64,000 bases of DNA from positions 2,140,501 through 2,204,500 of the forward strand of contig NZ_LROY01000002.1 of NCBI RefSeq assembly GCF_001639145.1, in the 5' to 3' direction. The DNA comes from Microbulbifer sp. Q7. Its GTDB lineage: Bacteria; Pseudomonadota; Gammaproteobacteria; Pseudomonadales; Cellvibrionaceae. The notes beneath the pieces were generated by a model. It was given only the letters and a program-made list of their open reading frames with translations. It was not told where the DNA came from and made no database searches. Of this stretch, positions 8,929 to 18,561 are shown in pieces. Made by a program: the position numbers and the translations under genes. Within the stretch, counting starts at the first letter, position 1, and each line of letters begins with the position of its first letter.

Positions 8929-9465
8929 ATGAAAAAATTTGCGCTTCGCTCTCTGGCCGCCGCTGCAGCCCTGGCAGCAACCTCTGCTTTTGCCGCCACC
9001 GACGGCGAGAACGGTGTGACCTCTGAGGGTAATCTGACCGTAAACCTGCTGATCGACAAGCTGATCTCCATCGGCGGCCTCGATGATATCGATCTCGCTC
9101 AGAACGCTACCACTCTGATGTACACCGGTGTAAGCAACCTGTGCGTGGGCGGTCTGGCAAGCTATAACTACAACATCACCTTTACCGGCGGCAACAACGG
9201 CTTCTTGCTGACCGACGGCTCCGTCAATATTCCCTACAGCGTCCTGTACGATCACGACTCCGATGCCAGCGATGGCACAACGGCCGCGCACAGTACCGGC
9301 TTTGACGTGAACGGTGAGACCCTCGGCACCCTGGGTTGCGATGGTACAGGCGGCACTACTGACAACGCCCAGATCCTGGTAGAGGTTGATCCGGCAGACA
9401 TTCCTGACACTGCAACTGCCACCAACTACTCCGACGTGCTGACGGTTACCGTCACCGCACTGTAA
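8929..9465 (+). CDS. Secreted pilin-like subunit of a chaperone-usher locus
   Basis: This 178-residue protein has a clear signal peptide (MKKFALRSLAAAAALAATSAFA). The mature part is beta-rich and ends in YSDVLTVTVTAL, a C-terminal strand typical of chaperone-usher subunits and spore coat U-like proteins. Landmarks are LDDIDLAQ, NLCVGG and NAQILVEVDPADI. The same pattern recurs in the C-terminal half of the tip-like protein two genes downstream, which supports a shared subunit fold. It is first in a subunit-usher-tip operon and is therefore the likely major pilin. I cannot tell whether it belongs to the spore-coat-U or the CS1-like class. Confidence 0.75.
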   Translation: MKKFALRSLAAAAALAATSAFAATDGENGVTSEGNLTVNLLIDKLISIGGLDDIDLAQNATTLMYTGVSNLCVGGLASYNYNITFTGGNNGFLLTDGSVNIPYSVLYDHDSDASDGTTAAHSTGFDVNGETLGTLGCDGTGGTTDNAQILVEVDPADIPDTATATNYSDVLTVTVTAL

Positions 9466-9523
9466 TCGCCTCGCGCGATCCGGGCCGCGCTTATCTGGCG
9501 CGGCCCATTATTTAACACCTCTT

Positions 9524-12055
9524 ATGAAGCGCGCCCTCCCCCTAAGCTTCTTCTGCAGCCTGTTTATCGTGGGCAGCAATTCCGTGCATGCGGCGGCCGC
9601 TGCTGCATTCTCTATGGAAACCGCGGCACCGGCAGGCTTTGAGGACATTACCGAACCAGCCACTGTGGTGGTGGATGTCTATTACGGTGGACGACTTCTC
9701 AGCGCAAACCAACGCGCGACGGTTACGCCAAACACCTTCCAGTTTGAAACACCCGATGAAATTCTTCAGTTTCTGCCCGCGCTTAAACAGCCTGAGCGTA
9801 TTGTTGATCGGTTACAGGAGACACTTCCGGCAAACTCCGCAAGAGCCTGCAAAAACAGCGTGCGCTCTGGATGTGGCGTGCTCGATGCCGAGGTAGTGGA
9901 GGTGATTTACGATTCCAGCAAGTTTCGCGTCGACCTGTTTATCGGCCCGGATTTTCTTTACACCAGTGAAATCCTTGCCGACCCTTTCCTTCCGGCAGCC
10001 ACTAACCGGTTCGCGGTAAGCCAGCAGTTTTCCGGCAGCTGGTCCGGCTCGCAGAGTGACGGAGACGATCAGGTACAGAGCAACCAGAGTTACACGCTGA
10101 ACTCGGAGTCGATCGTCAGCTTCGGAGAGTCCTCGGTTCGCGGAAACCTGTTTTTCAGTGAAAGCCCAGACAGCCCACAAGGCGCGTCCCGGCTCGAGGT
10201 TTCCGATCTGTACTGGACCCGGGATTTTCGCGGGCGCGCGGTTTCCGCGGGCCTGTTCCAGCCCAGTGGTAACAGCTCGCGCTTTCTCGGGCTGGGCAGT
10301 ATTTACGGCCTGGAATTTTATCGATCCGATAACACCCGTATCGATACCCATATCAATTCAGGCACCCCCATTGAGGTTCACATGCCCACGCGCGGGCGCG
10401 TGGAAGTGTTTCGCGATGGCCGCCTGATCCATAGCGAAATGCTCGAGGCGGGTAACCAGCTGGTGCGCAGTATCAGCTTTCCCCAGGGAGCCTACGATGT
10501 TGTGGTAAAAACCTTTACCGAATCCGGGCAGCCATTGGCGGAATTCCAGCAGTATTTCACCAAGGACTCACGACTTCCCCCGATCGGCCTGTGGAACTGG
10601 AACCTGATGCTCGGCGCACCCGTGGACATTTCCAGTGAGCGCAGTATCCCCGAGCCTGGCGAGGATTATTTTATACAGCTGGGCGCTGGTCGCAGGGTTC
10701 AGGAAAACTGGGGCCTAACCGGAGGGATTACCGCCGGACAGCAATCCCAGATGCTGGAACTCGGCGTGCGCTGGCTGAGCGACTACGTGGATGTAACGCC
10801 GGAGTTCGTGATCACGGATTCCGGGCGCACCGGCTCGCGAATCGGTGTTTCATTTCGCAGCGAGTGGGCGTCGCTGACGTTTCAGCAGGCCGAAGTCGAC
10901 AAAGCACCTGCGAGTTCAGAAACCGACTTCCTCGCTTCGGCCTATAACTATCGCATCGCCAACCTGTTTGTGCCGGTGGGCAAAGGCCGCTTCACCGCCC
11001 GCTACAGTGAGCGCGATAATGTTCAGGAGTTGAATAGCCCACTGGTACAGTTGCCCGGTAACAGTCTCGCGACCTCGCGCCTGCACACATTGGAATTTCA
11101 GTACCCCTGGTTGCGAAACCGCTTCTGGAATGGCGACCTGCGCTTCGGCTACAGCGAAGGTGACCAGGAGCAGCTTTGGTCGCTGAATTTTCAGCTGCGC
11201 TACAATCGCGGACGCTGGGGGAACGCGGGTTACCTGCGCTCCGAGTCCAGTGATCCAATTGGCGATAACCACTATGCCGGTTTCAACAGCGTATGGAATG
11301 ACCGCGACTTGTGGGCCGCTGAAGTGCAGCAGAGTATGAATCTTGAGGCGGGTGCCGGTAACCAGGCACTCCGCAGTCTGACGCGCATTGCCGGACATCG
11401 CGGGAATCTCACATCCAGTATCAATTACCTCGCCGCCGACAGTGATACCCTGAGCTACACCGGGGGATTCAGCACCACCCTGGCCACCGATGGGGAACAC
11501 TTTTCCTGGGGAGGCGAAACCGGTCACGACAGCGCGGTTCTGGTAGATATTGTCGGTGCGCCTGACGAGGACTTCGAGGTATTGGTAGATGGAAACCGCC
11601 GCGGCTACGCGAAAGGCGGGCAGCGCTCGTTGATCAGCGTGCCGGCGTTTGAGAGCTACCAGATCAACGTCAAGCCGCTAGGCAGCGGTTTTTACGATTA
11701 CCAGAACACATTAGAAACGGTGACGATCTACCCGGGTAATATGGTCAACACCCAGATCGAAATGAAAACCCTGATACTGGTGATGGGCCAGCTCACCCGC
11801 AGCGGCGTGCCGGTTGCCGGCGCCACCTTCCGCATCGGCAATCAGCGGGTAAAATCGGACGCAAACGGACTGTTCCAGCTCGAATACTACGCGCTGCCCG
11901 GAAAAAGAACGTTCGATCATGTGATTCTGAATCAGTGTAAGGTACCGGTCGATGCATTGGCGTCTGACACGCACTGGGTCAATCTGGGCACTCTGGATCT
12001 AGATAATGCGGTTTGCGACAACCAACAGGAGGGTGGCGCACTTGCATCCCATTAA
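9524..12055 (+). CDS. Outer-membrane usher of a chaperone-usher pilus (CS1/TcfC-like)
   Basis: An 843-residue usher with a signal peptide ending near VHAAAAA. It contains an N-terminal domain, a large beta-barrel with alternating Tyr/Trp-rich strands, a plug-like insert (PTRGRVEVFRDGRLIHSE) and C-terminal domains. The C-terminal part contains VLVDGNRRG, TVTIYPGNMV and a carboxypeptidase-like VPVAGATFRIGN domain. The YPGN element and this ending resemble the alternative (CS1/CFA) ushers more than FimD. It assembles and secretes the pilin upstream. Its stop overlaps the next gene by 14 bp, and the two surely share one mRNA. Confidence 0.82.
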   Translation: MKRALPLSFFCSLFIVGSNSVHAAAAAAFSMETAAPAGFEDITEPATVVVDVYYGGRLLSANQRATVTPNTFQFETPDEILQFLPALKQPERIVDRLQETLPANSARACKNSVRSGCGVLDAEVVEVIYDSSKFRVDLFIGPDFLYTSEILADPFLPAATNRFAVSQQFSGSWSGSQSDGDDQVQSNQSYTLNSESIVSFGESSVRGNLFFSESPDSPQGASRLEVSDLYWTRDFRGRAVSAGLFQPSGNSSRFLGLGSIYGLEFYRSDNTRIDTHINSGTPIEVHMPTRGRVEVFRDGRLIHSEMLEAGNQLVRSISFPQGAYDVVVKTFTESGQPLAEFQQYFTKDSRLPPIGLWNWNLMLGAPVDISSERSIPEPGEDYFIQLGAGRRVQENWGLTGGITAGQQSQMLELGVRWLSDYVDVTPEFVITDSGRTGSRIGVSFRSEWASLTFQQAEVDKAPASSETDFLASAYNYRIANLFVPVGKGRFTARYSERDNVQELNSPLVQLPGNSLATSRLHTLEFQYPWLRNRFWNGDLRFGYSEGDQEQLWSLNFQLRYNRGRWGNAGYLRSESSDPIGDNHYAGFNSVWNDRDLWAAEVQQSMNLEAGAGNQALRSLTRIAGHRGNLTSSINYLAADSDTLSYTGGFSTTLATDGEHFSWGGETGHDSAVLVDIVGAPDEDFEVLVDGNRRGYAKGGQRSLISVPAFESYQINVKPLGSGFYDYQNTLETVTIYPGNMVNTQIEMKTLILVMGQLTRSGVPVAGATFRIGNQRVKSDANGLFQLEYYALPGKRTFDHVILNQCKVPVDALASDTHWVNLGTLDLDNAVCDNQQEGGALASH

Positions 12056-13031
12056 ATGGTTGTACCTGCTGCTTTGCCTGCTGGGCCTCGCATCCTCGCC
12101 AGTTTTCGCGCAGGACTACTGCGACCCGGATGCCGCACTGCGTCTATGTAACCTGGATGGCAGAACCTACTCCCATACGTATTCTGCAACACAAACGACA
12201 TTCAATGCGGGATTTGAGCTGGCAAGCTGCAAGCTACAGGGCAGTAATAAAGACTGCCATAAGTCGAACGCGCCGGACTACGAACTCACGCTGACCGGGG
12301 ACGAAGATGGCACCAACTACTACCTCACCGGTCCCGGTGGTACTCGGTTACCGATTTCACTGACCTTTACCGACGGCACTAACGCAACCGCGCCATTCAC
12401 ACCGGCCAATCCAAGCGACGTGTTCACAGGAACCGTTAACCTGGCACCGGTCGCATTCAATGTAACGGTCACCCCTGCCTCCGGTACCCCATTGACCGCA
12501 GGCACCTATTCGGCCGCATTCTCCCTGGATGCAATTCAGTCAAAAGCCTGCGGCTCGAGATGTGACACCAAAAGCGGGCTCACTTTTACTCTCTCCGTGG
12601 TAATCCCGGCACAGATTGTGGTGAGGAATATTGATGATATCGAACTGACACCGCCGCTGGACCGGAGTGCGCCGATCGAAGAGGAAGAGCCGCTGTGTAT
12701 CGGGGGGTATGGTTTCAGCCGGTTTGTCGTGCGCTTTTCCAGTGACAATGGCTCGACGGGCGGAAGCGGGGCATTCCCGTTTCAGTTGAACGGGACTACT
12801 TCCGGCGACGGATTGCCCTATTCCGTAGCCTTCAGTAACGATTTGACTTCGGCGACCGGTGTCGCCGCGGCGAGTGACGGATCTGTACAAGGGGCTTTCA
12901 CCCGCACATCCGACCTCCAGTGCACCAATAACAATGCGCGCATCCTGGTTTCCCTGAGCGCCGCGGACTGGACCTCGGCCCAAGACACTAACTACCAGGA
13001 TACTCTGCGTATCACCGTGGTTCCCGAGTAG
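12042..13031 (+). CDS. Tip adhesin-like secreted protein of the pilus locus
   Basis: I place the start at a TTG 9 nt after a strong AGGAGGG; this gives a clean signal peptide (HPIKWLYLLLCLLGLASSPVFA) and 329 residues. An ATG 36 bp upstream would put extra residues before the signal peptide. There are two halves. The N-terminal half (to about 185) has paired cysteines and a unique fold. The C-terminal half (NIDDIELTPP, EPLCIGGY, NNARILVSLSAADW, ending YQDTLRITVVPE) follows the same pattern as the major subunit. Two-domain architecture and last position in the operon suggest the tip protein. Confidence 0.65.
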   Translation: MHPIKWLYLLLCLLGLASSPVFAQDYCDPDAALRLCNLDGRTYSHTYSATQTTFNAGFELASCKLQGSNKDCHKSNAPDYELTLTGDEDGTNYYLTGPGGTRLPISLTFTDGTNATAPFTPANPSDVFTGTVNLAPVAFNVTVTPASGTPLTAGTYSAAFSLDAIQSKACGSRCDTKSGLTFTLSVVIPAQIVVRNIDDIELTPPLDRSAPIEEEEPLCIGGYGFSRFVVRFSSDNGSTGGSGAFPFQLNGTTSGDGLPYSVAFSNDLTSATGVAAASDGSVQGAFTRTSDLQCTNNNARILVSLSAADWTSAQDTNYQDTLRITVVPE

Positions 13032-13050
13032 AACCTCCGGAATAGCGCCG

Positions 13051-13731
13051 TCAAAGCGGTAACGTGATCAGCCTGGCTTCCTTGCCATCAAACGCGCGTA
13101 CTTCGATATGTCCGCGCTCCCCGGGAAGCTCCACGGTTTTTTCCCCACCGGGGTACACTCGCCCTAACGGCCCGATATTTTCACACTGAGAGGGCGAAGA
13201 ACAATAGGCTGCACTGCTGATTTCCACATTGACGTTGCCGGTATTTTTAAGCTGCCGGCGACTGCCGCTACCACTCAATGCCAGATCGAACTGTCCGTTC
13301 ACCGGCTGCACAAATACCACTGCCTGAAACGCCACCAGCAACTTCAGCCCGGTAGCCTCGGTTTGTATTTCCCCCACAACCGGCCGGAAGGTCACCCGAT
13401 ACACTTTTTCCGAATCGACATTGGACTCGATCGACATCAGGCGAAAGCGCCGTTCTTCGCCCGGTGCAATCACCGCCTTGGAAGGGCTCACCAGTAATTT
13501 GAAATCTTTTGGATCAGTCACCGGCACCAGGGTCTGATTTTCTGCACCGGGATTTTCGACGCGAAATATTTCCGTCTGCAAATACAGGGGGGCGTCATCG
13601 GGATTGCGCACGACAATATCATCGCGCGCGTTGGGCACCGACTTGAGGTACACAATCATTTTATCCAGTGACATGGCGCCCCAGGCCGGGCTGATCACGC
13701 AGGCGAATAGTACGGCCAGTATTTTTTTCAT
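13051..13731 (-). CDS. Periplasmic pilus-assembly chaperone (PapD-like)
   Basis: A 226-residue protein with signal peptide MKKILAVLFACVISPAWG and an immunoglobulin-like PapD N-domain. The N-domain contains MSLDKMIVYLKSVPNARDDIVVRNPDDAPLYLQTEIFRVE split across strands A-C and the APGEERRFRLMS segment expected in the F1-G1 region. It would donate a strand to subunits and deliver them to the usher. Unusually, it is on the strand opposite its subunit and usher genes, converging with the tip gene across only 19 bp. Confidence 0.82.
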   Translation of the reverse strand: MKKILAVLFACVISPAWGAMSLDKMIVYLKSVPNARDDIVVRNPDDAPLYLQTEIFRVENPGAENQTLVPVTDPKDFKLLVSPSKAVIAPGEERRFRLMSIESNVDSEKVYRVTFRPVVGEIQTEATGLKLLVAFQAVVFVQPVNGQFDLALSGSGSRRQLKNTGNVNVEISSAAYCSSPSQCENIGPLGRVYPGGEKTVELPGERGHIEVRAFDGKEARLITLPL

Positions 13732-13828
13732 GAAGCAGCCATCAATAACGTCATTTCACGCCATTTTAAGCGGATGAAAGGGATAAACAACCGCTAAATC
13801 AAGGTGTTCGTGGCGCTCAGTAATCGGC

Positions 13829-14278
13829 CTAGTCGGCAGCGATCAGCACCCGCTGGTGCTCATTGGATGTAAGGTAAGAGTCGGGCATGTAATAGCAACC
13901 AGGGCGGCGGGACATTTTGCGGCTACCTTGCATGGCCGAGGCCTGAAAGGCGTCACTCTCGCGCCGGGATTCTTCCCAGAGCACGCGGACACTACCGGTG
14001 GGCAAATGGTGCAGGCACACCATGAGCTGGTCACTTGCGGGATCATCCGCTTGGGTTTGTATCGCGGAGGGCTCAACGGCTTCCACGGTGACACGCGGTG
14101 GCAGCACCAGGCGTATTTGAAGGGTCCCGGTGGCTGTATTCCCCACCCCGGCTCGATCTTCCGCAAGCACAGGTACGGCTGTAGCCAGTGCCACCAGCAC
14201 GTGTACGGCGGTCAGCCCGACCAGGAATACCGGGGTTGCGCGACCCAATACAGCGGGGTCATCGTGAGCCTGTGCCAA
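13829..14278 (-). CDS. Small secreted protein of the pilus locus, unknown function
   Basis: 149 residues from a TTG start preceded by GAGG at 9 nt. The N-terminus has a hydrophobic signal-like stretch (PVFLVGLTAVHVLVALA). The mature part opens TATGTLQIRLVLPPRV and contains cysteines in LMVCLHHLP and PGCYYMP. It precedes the chaperone by 97 bp on the same strand, so the two are probably co-transcribed. A role as a minor subunit or assembly factor is inferred from position only. I do not recognise the family. Confidence 0.5.
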   Translation of the reverse strand: MAQAHDDPAVLGRATPVFLVGLTAVHVLVALATAVPVLAEDRAGVGNTATGTLQIRLVLPPRVTVEAVEPSAIQTQADDPASDQLMVCLHHLPTGSVRVLWEESRRESDAFQASAMQGSRKMSRRPGCYYMPDSYLTSNEHQRVLIAAD

Positions 14279-14502
14279 CTAAAAATACCTCTAACACGGC
14301 AATACCGAATACATTCAGTGTAGGTGCCGCCCCGGCGACGAACCCCGGCGTATTCCTCCGGGGGTACAATTGATGTCAAAGCGCGCGCCAGTCCTTTCTT
14401 GCAACCCCCCTCGCAGCAACTATTTTTCATATAGAGATTTCGCGGTATCTCCCACCTCCTTTATTCACACAATAAAGCCACACCCGGCGGGAACTCACAT
14501 CA

Positions 14503-15195
14503 ATGCTGATTGCGCATTTGGGCGACAAAATTCACCACCCGGAAAATACCCTTGCCGCCTTTGAGGCCGCACATGGTCTCGGCGCCTGCGCCATTGCGAC
14601 CGAGGTGCAGTTCAGCAAGGACCGCACGGCGTGGTGCTGTGCCGGTGAGGGGATGGACTTTGTTCAGGCGGGTATTTCAACGCCGCTCCACCGCCTGAAA
14701 GACCGCGACCTCAAGGCGCTGCCTCTCAGCAGCTTCCAGCAGCTGGTGGACTGGGCCGGCCGCCACCGGCACCTGGAGTGGTTTGTGGAATTGAATCCGG
14801 AGACCCTCGCGCACATGGGCGCGGAGGCGGCGATCCGCGCACTGCGCGATGAAATTTCGGGTTGTACCGATGCGTTTGTGATACTCGCGTCCGACTTGCG
14901 CAGCCTGCGGCTTGCCCGCAATCTGGGTTTCTATCAGGTGGCGCTGCGCGTGCCGAGTGTCGCGCGCTGCCTTTCTGCCGATGTCGTTACGCTGGCGCCA
15001 GATTTCCTGTTTATCGACCACGCAACGGTAGATTGTCAGGAACTGCCACCGGGTCCCTGGCAGTGGGTGGTTCAGGAGATCAATACCGCGCAGGGGGCGG
15101 TTCATTGGCACCATCGTGGTGCACACCACATACTGACGGGCAACCTGCCGCTGTTGATGCGCTCCCGGGAGGCCAGCAATGTCTATGGAATATGA
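14503..15195 (+). CDS. Glycerophosphodiester phosphodiesterase-like protein, active site degenerate
   Basis: 230 residues with the GDPD barrel outline: AHLGDKIHHPENTLAAFEAA at the N-terminus corresponds to the usual AHRG...PENT..AF. The catalytic arginine is replaced by leucine (AHLG). The E-x-D metal motif reads A-T-E (ACAIATEVQFSKD), and the following HD is missing (WCCAGEGMD). The fold is therefore recognisable, but hydrolysis is doubtful. It overlaps the GlpD-like gene by 17 bp, which ties the pair to glycerol-3-phosphate metabolism or a derived function. Confidence 0.72.
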   Translation: MLIAHLGDKIHHPENTLAAFEAAHGLGACAIATEVQFSKDRTAWCCAGEGMDFVQAGISTPLHRLKDRDLKALPLSSFQQLVDWAGRHRHLEWFVELNPETLAHMGAEAAIRALRDEISGCTDAFVILASDLRSLRLARNLGFYQVALRVPSVARCLSADVVTLAPDFLFIDHATVDCQELPPGPWQWVVQEINTAQGAVHWHHRGAHHILTGNLPLLMRSREASNVYGI

Positions 15196-16387
15196 TGTGC
15201 TGGTGGTCGGTGCCGGGATTCAGGGAGCCGGTGTCGCGGAAGCGCTGACAGCTGCCGGGCACCGGGTGGCCATTCTGGAACAGGAATCCGTGGCTTACGG
15301 CACTTCTTCCCGTTCCTCCAAGCTGATTCACGGTGGGCTGCGCTATCTGGAGAGTGGGCAGTTCTCGCTGGTTTACGAGTGCCTGAAGGAGCGCCGTTGG
15401 CTACTGGCCAACAAGCCGGACCTGGTACACATGGTGCCCTTCCTGATCCCGGTGTACCGGCACAGCCGTCGCCCGAGCTGGAAAATACGCCTGGGGCTCA
15501 GTTTTTACGCCCTGCTGTCCGGGCTGTTTTCCTCCTACGCCCGTTTCCGCTCGATAAGCACGCAGGATTACGATGCGCTGTGCGGGCTCAACAGCGATGA
15601 TTTGCTGGCAGTATACCGCTACTACGACGCGCAAACCGACGATGCGGCGCTGACGCGAGAAGTCATCCAGACCGCGGTGCGTGGTGGCGCCGAGCTGCTC
15701 TGCCCGGCAAGCCTGGTGGGAGCGGAGGTGACCGACAAGTTCGTGCGGGTCGATTACTTCCACAATGGCCAGCTCAACACCCTGCACTGCCGCGCCCTGG
15801 TGAACTGCAGCGGGCCGTGGATTGAGGAAACCAACAGCAAGTGCGCGCCCAGCGCGAAACTGCCACCACTGGAACTGGTTGCCGGTACACATATTCAGGT
15901 GCCATTGAAGCTCGCCAATAAAATCTTTTATGTGGAAGCGGAAGACGGCAGGGCGGTGTTCGTGATGCCGTGGCAGGGCGAAACCCTGATTGGCACCACC
16001 GAGCGCCCCTACCACGGTGATCCCGCCGAGGTGGCCCCCACGCTGGAGGAGAAAGCCTACCTGCTGCGCACGCTAAAGCAGTACTTCCCGGAGACACGGC
16101 CACTGCAATTGAGCGACCTGAGCGACAGCTGGGCGGGGCTGCGGGTGCTGCCGCATGCCAGCGACAACCCCTTCTCCCGCAGCCGCGAAACCATGATCTG
16201 CACCGACAACCCCAAGTGCCCGCGGATCGTCGCCGTGGCCGGCGGCAAGCTCACCAGTTACCGCGCTACCGCGCGCAGTGTGGTAAAGAAGCTGCGCCCG
16301 CTGCTTGCCAGTAAAGAGGACTTGGCGCCCGCACCCGCCTCCCACAGCACCGGTACCCGCGAGGACGCCAAAGAGCGCAACCTGTGA
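15179..16387 (+). CDS. FAD-dependent glycerol-3-phosphate dehydrogenase-like protein (short GlpD)
   Basis: The FAD-binding GxGxxG is in DVLVVGAGIQGAGVAEAL (residues 6-23), followed by the GlpD signature YGTSSRSSKLIHGGLRYLE. The substrate-domain motif VMPWQGETLIGTTERPY and the C-terminal VAGGKLTSYRATA are also present. Family activity is oxidation of glycerol 3-phosphate to dihydroxyacetone phosphate at the membrane. At 402 residues it lacks the roughly 100-residue C-terminal helical domain of classical GlpD (about 500). It is translationally coupled to the degenerate GDPD upstream. Confidence 0.82.
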   Translation: MSMEYDVLVVGAGIQGAGVAEALTAAGHRVAILEQESVAYGTSSRSSKLIHGGLRYLESGQFSLVYECLKERRWLLANKPDLVHMVPFLIPVYRHSRRPSWKIRLGLSFYALLSGLFSSYARFRSISTQDYDALCGLNSDDLLAVYRYYDAQTDDAALTREVIQTAVRGGAELLCPASLVGAEVTDKFVRVDYFHNGQLNTLHCRALVNCSGPWIEETNSKCAPSAKLPPLELVAGTHIQVPLKLANKIFYVEAEDGRAVFVMPWQGETLIGTTERPYHGDPAEVAPTLEEKAYLLRTLKQYFPETRPLQLSDLSDSWAGLRVLPHASDNPFSRSRETMICTDNPKCPRIVAVAGGKLTSYRATARSVVKKLRPLLASKEDLAPAPASHSTGTREDAKERNL

Positions 16388-16507
16388 TCCCCCGTCCGTA
16401 CCTGCCGCGACCAGTCGGGTAATGTCCGGCGCCCAATGAGGATCGATCCGGGGAAACGCGCCGTATCTTGTTATACTGCGCGCAGTTTTATCCTCTGATC
16501 GCTGTTT

Positions 16508-17536
16508 ATGTCCGAATCGTCCCCATCCCCAACTTCCCCCACGCCCATCACCGCGGGAACGGCAACGGCTGTTTCACACCGTTTCTGCACCGCACCACTG
16601 ATGGACTGGAGCGACCGTCACTGCCGTTATTTCTGGCGGCAGTTCAGCAAGCACGCCCTGCTCTACACCGAAATGGTCACCACCGGCGCCATCCTGTTTG
16701 GCGACCAGCAGAGTCACCTGGATTTCAATGTGGAAGAGCAGCCGGTGGCGCTGCAATTGGGCGGCAGTGATCCACAGGACCTGGCGCGCTGTGCGGAAAT
16801 TGCCGAGCGCTGGGGTTACAGCGAAGTGAACCTGAACTGTGGCTGCCCCAGTGACCGGGTGAAGAAAGGACGCTTCGGTGCCTGCCTGATGGCCGAGCCG
16901 GATCTGGTGGCCGAGTGCCTGGGGGCGATGCAGAGTGCGGTATCGATACCCGTCACCGTGAAGCACCGTATCGGTATTGACGATATGGAGGACTACCCGG
17001 GGCTCACGCGCTTTGTGGAAGCGCAGGCACGGGCCGGCATCACTACGTTTATTGTGCATGCGCGCAAGGCCTGGCTGAACGGCTTGAGCCCCAAGGAAAA
17101 CCGCGAAGTGCCGCCACTGAAATACGAAATGGTGTACCAGCTGAAGCAGGATTTCCCCGAGCTGGAAATTGTCCTCAATGGCGGCATCAACACGCTGGAT
17201 GAGTGCCGCGCGCATCTGCAACAACTGGATGGTGTTATGCTCGGGCGCGCGGCGTACCAGACGCCGGGCCTGCTCGCCGGGGTGGATGCCGCACTGTTTG
17301 ACGGTGAACCCGGGCCAACACCCGCCGAGGTGGTACGCAACATGCTGCCGTACATCGAGCGGGAACTGTCGCGCGGTCAGCGCCTGAATCATATTACCCG
17401 ACACATGATGGGGCTGTTCCAGGGCGTGCCGGGGGCACGACGCTTCCGCCGACACCTGAGTGAGCACGCACATACCGCGGGCGCCGGACCGGAAGTACTG
17501 GAACACGCTTTGACGCTGGTCACGCAAGCCGCCTGA
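16508..17536 (+). CDS. dusA: tRNA-dihydrouridine(20/20a) synthase
   Basis: An FMN- and NADPH-dependent enzyme that reduces uridines in the tRNA D-loop. The DusA-specific N-terminal [20 protein letters not shown], the [10 protein letters not shown] strand, the catalytic cysteine loop [20 protein letters not shown] and [17 protein letters not shown] are all present. Of its 342 residues, the first 25 are a Ser/Thr/Pro-rich extension absent from most homologues. It is apparently a single gene ahead of the transaldolase. Confidence 0.95.
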   Translation: MSESSPSPTSPTPITAGTATAVSHRFCTAPLMDWSDRHCRYFWRQFSKHALLYTEMVTTGAILFGDQQSHLDFNVEEQPVALQLGGSDPQDLARCAEIAERWGYSEVNLNCGCPSDRVKKGRFGACLMAEPDLVAECLGAMQSAVSIPVTVKHRIGIDDMEDYPGLTRFVEAQARAGITTFIVHARKAWLNGLSPKENREVPPLKYEMVYQLKQDFPELEIVLNGGINTLDECRAHLQQLDGVMLGRAAYQTPGLLAGVDAALFDGEPGPTPAEVVRNMLPYIERELSRGQRLNHITRHMMGLFQGVPGARRFRRHLSEHAHTAGAGPEVLEHALTLVTQAA

Positions 17537-17593
17537 CCCGCGCTCTGGGCACACATAAAACAAGTAAACATTCGCAATAAGGAAGTGGGGAAC

Positions 17594-18538
17594 ATGAACA
17601 AACTGGAGCAACTCAAACAGCGCAGCCTGGTGGTCGCCGATACCGGGGACATCGAAGCCATTCGCCGCTATCAGCCGGAAGATGCCACCACCAACCCATC
17701 ACTGCTGTACAAGGCCGCTCAGCTTCCCCAGTACCAGCAACACCTGAAGGACTCCATCGCCTGGGCGGAACAGAAAGGCGGCGATGTGATCGCCCTCGCC
17801 GCGATGAAACTGGCGGTGGCCATCGGTTATGAGATTTTGCAAATTGTTCCTGGAGTGGTATCTACCGAAGTGGACGCGCGCCTGTCGTTCGACACCACCG
17901 CCAGTATTGAATACGCACGCCAACTGGTAGCCATGTACGAGCAGGCGGGTGTCGATCGCGAGCGGGTTCTGATCAAACTTGCCTCGACCTGGGAGGGCAT
18001 CAGCGCGGCCTCGGTGCTGGAGCGCGAGGGCATCCACTGCAACCTGACCCTGCTGTTCAACCAATGCCAGGCGGTGGCCTGCGCCGAAGCCGGCGTCACC
18101 CTGATCTCCCCGTTTGTGGGCCGTATCCTCGACTGGTACAAGGCCAGCACCGGGCGGGATGACTACACTGCGAAAGACGACCCCGGCGTGCTCTCCGTGA
18201 CCAGCATCTATGAGTACTACAAGTCCCGCGAGTACCCCACCATCGTGATGGGCGCCAGCTTCCGCAATACCGGCGAGATCGAGGCCCTGGCAGGCTGTGA
18301 CAAGCTCACCATCAGCCCGCAACTGCTGCAGGAGCTACAGGATGACAACGGCACCCTCGCCGATGGACTCAATAGCGACATCCCCAGCCAGGCGCGCCCT
18401 GCCGCCCCGATGCGGGAGGCGGAATTCCGCTACCAGCTGAATGCGGACGCCATGGCCACGGAGAAGCTGGCGGAGGGTATCCGCAATTTTGTTGCGGATC
18501 AGTTGAAGCTCGAGGAACTGTTACAAAACGCGCGCTAA
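17594..18538 (+). CDS. tal: Transaldolase
   Basis: This enzyme of the non-oxidative pentose phosphate pathway transfers dihydroxyacetone from sedoheptulose 7-phosphate to glyceraldehyde 3-phosphate. The signature [12 protein letters not shown] and the Schiff-base lysine in [12 protein letters not shown] are present, as is [18 protein letters not shown]. Starting at ATG ([11 protein letters not shown]) after GGAAGTGGGG gives 314 residues, the TalB length; a GTG 9 bp upstream is less likely. Confidence 0.96.
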   Translation: MNKLEQLKQRSLVVADTGDIEAIRRYQPEDATTNPSLLYKAAQLPQYQQHLKDSIAWAEQKGGDVIALAAMKLAVAIGYEILQIVPGVVSTEVDARLSFDTTASIEYARQLVAMYEQAGVDRERVLIKLASTWEGISAASVLEREGIHCNLTLLFNQCQAVACAEAGVTLISPFVGRILDWYKASTGRDDYTAKDDPGVLSVTSIYEYYKSREYPTIVMGASFRNTGEIEALAGCDKLTISPQLLQELQDDNGTLADGLNSDIPSQARPAAPMREAEFRYQLNADAMATEKLAEGIRNFVADQLKLEELLQNAR

Positions 18539-18561
18539 CGCCAACAGAACAAGGAAACGCC

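Noticed and set aside
14503..15195. Calling the GDPD-like gene an active glpQ/ugpQ
   Set aside because: The Arg, E-x-D and HD catalytic positions are all altered.
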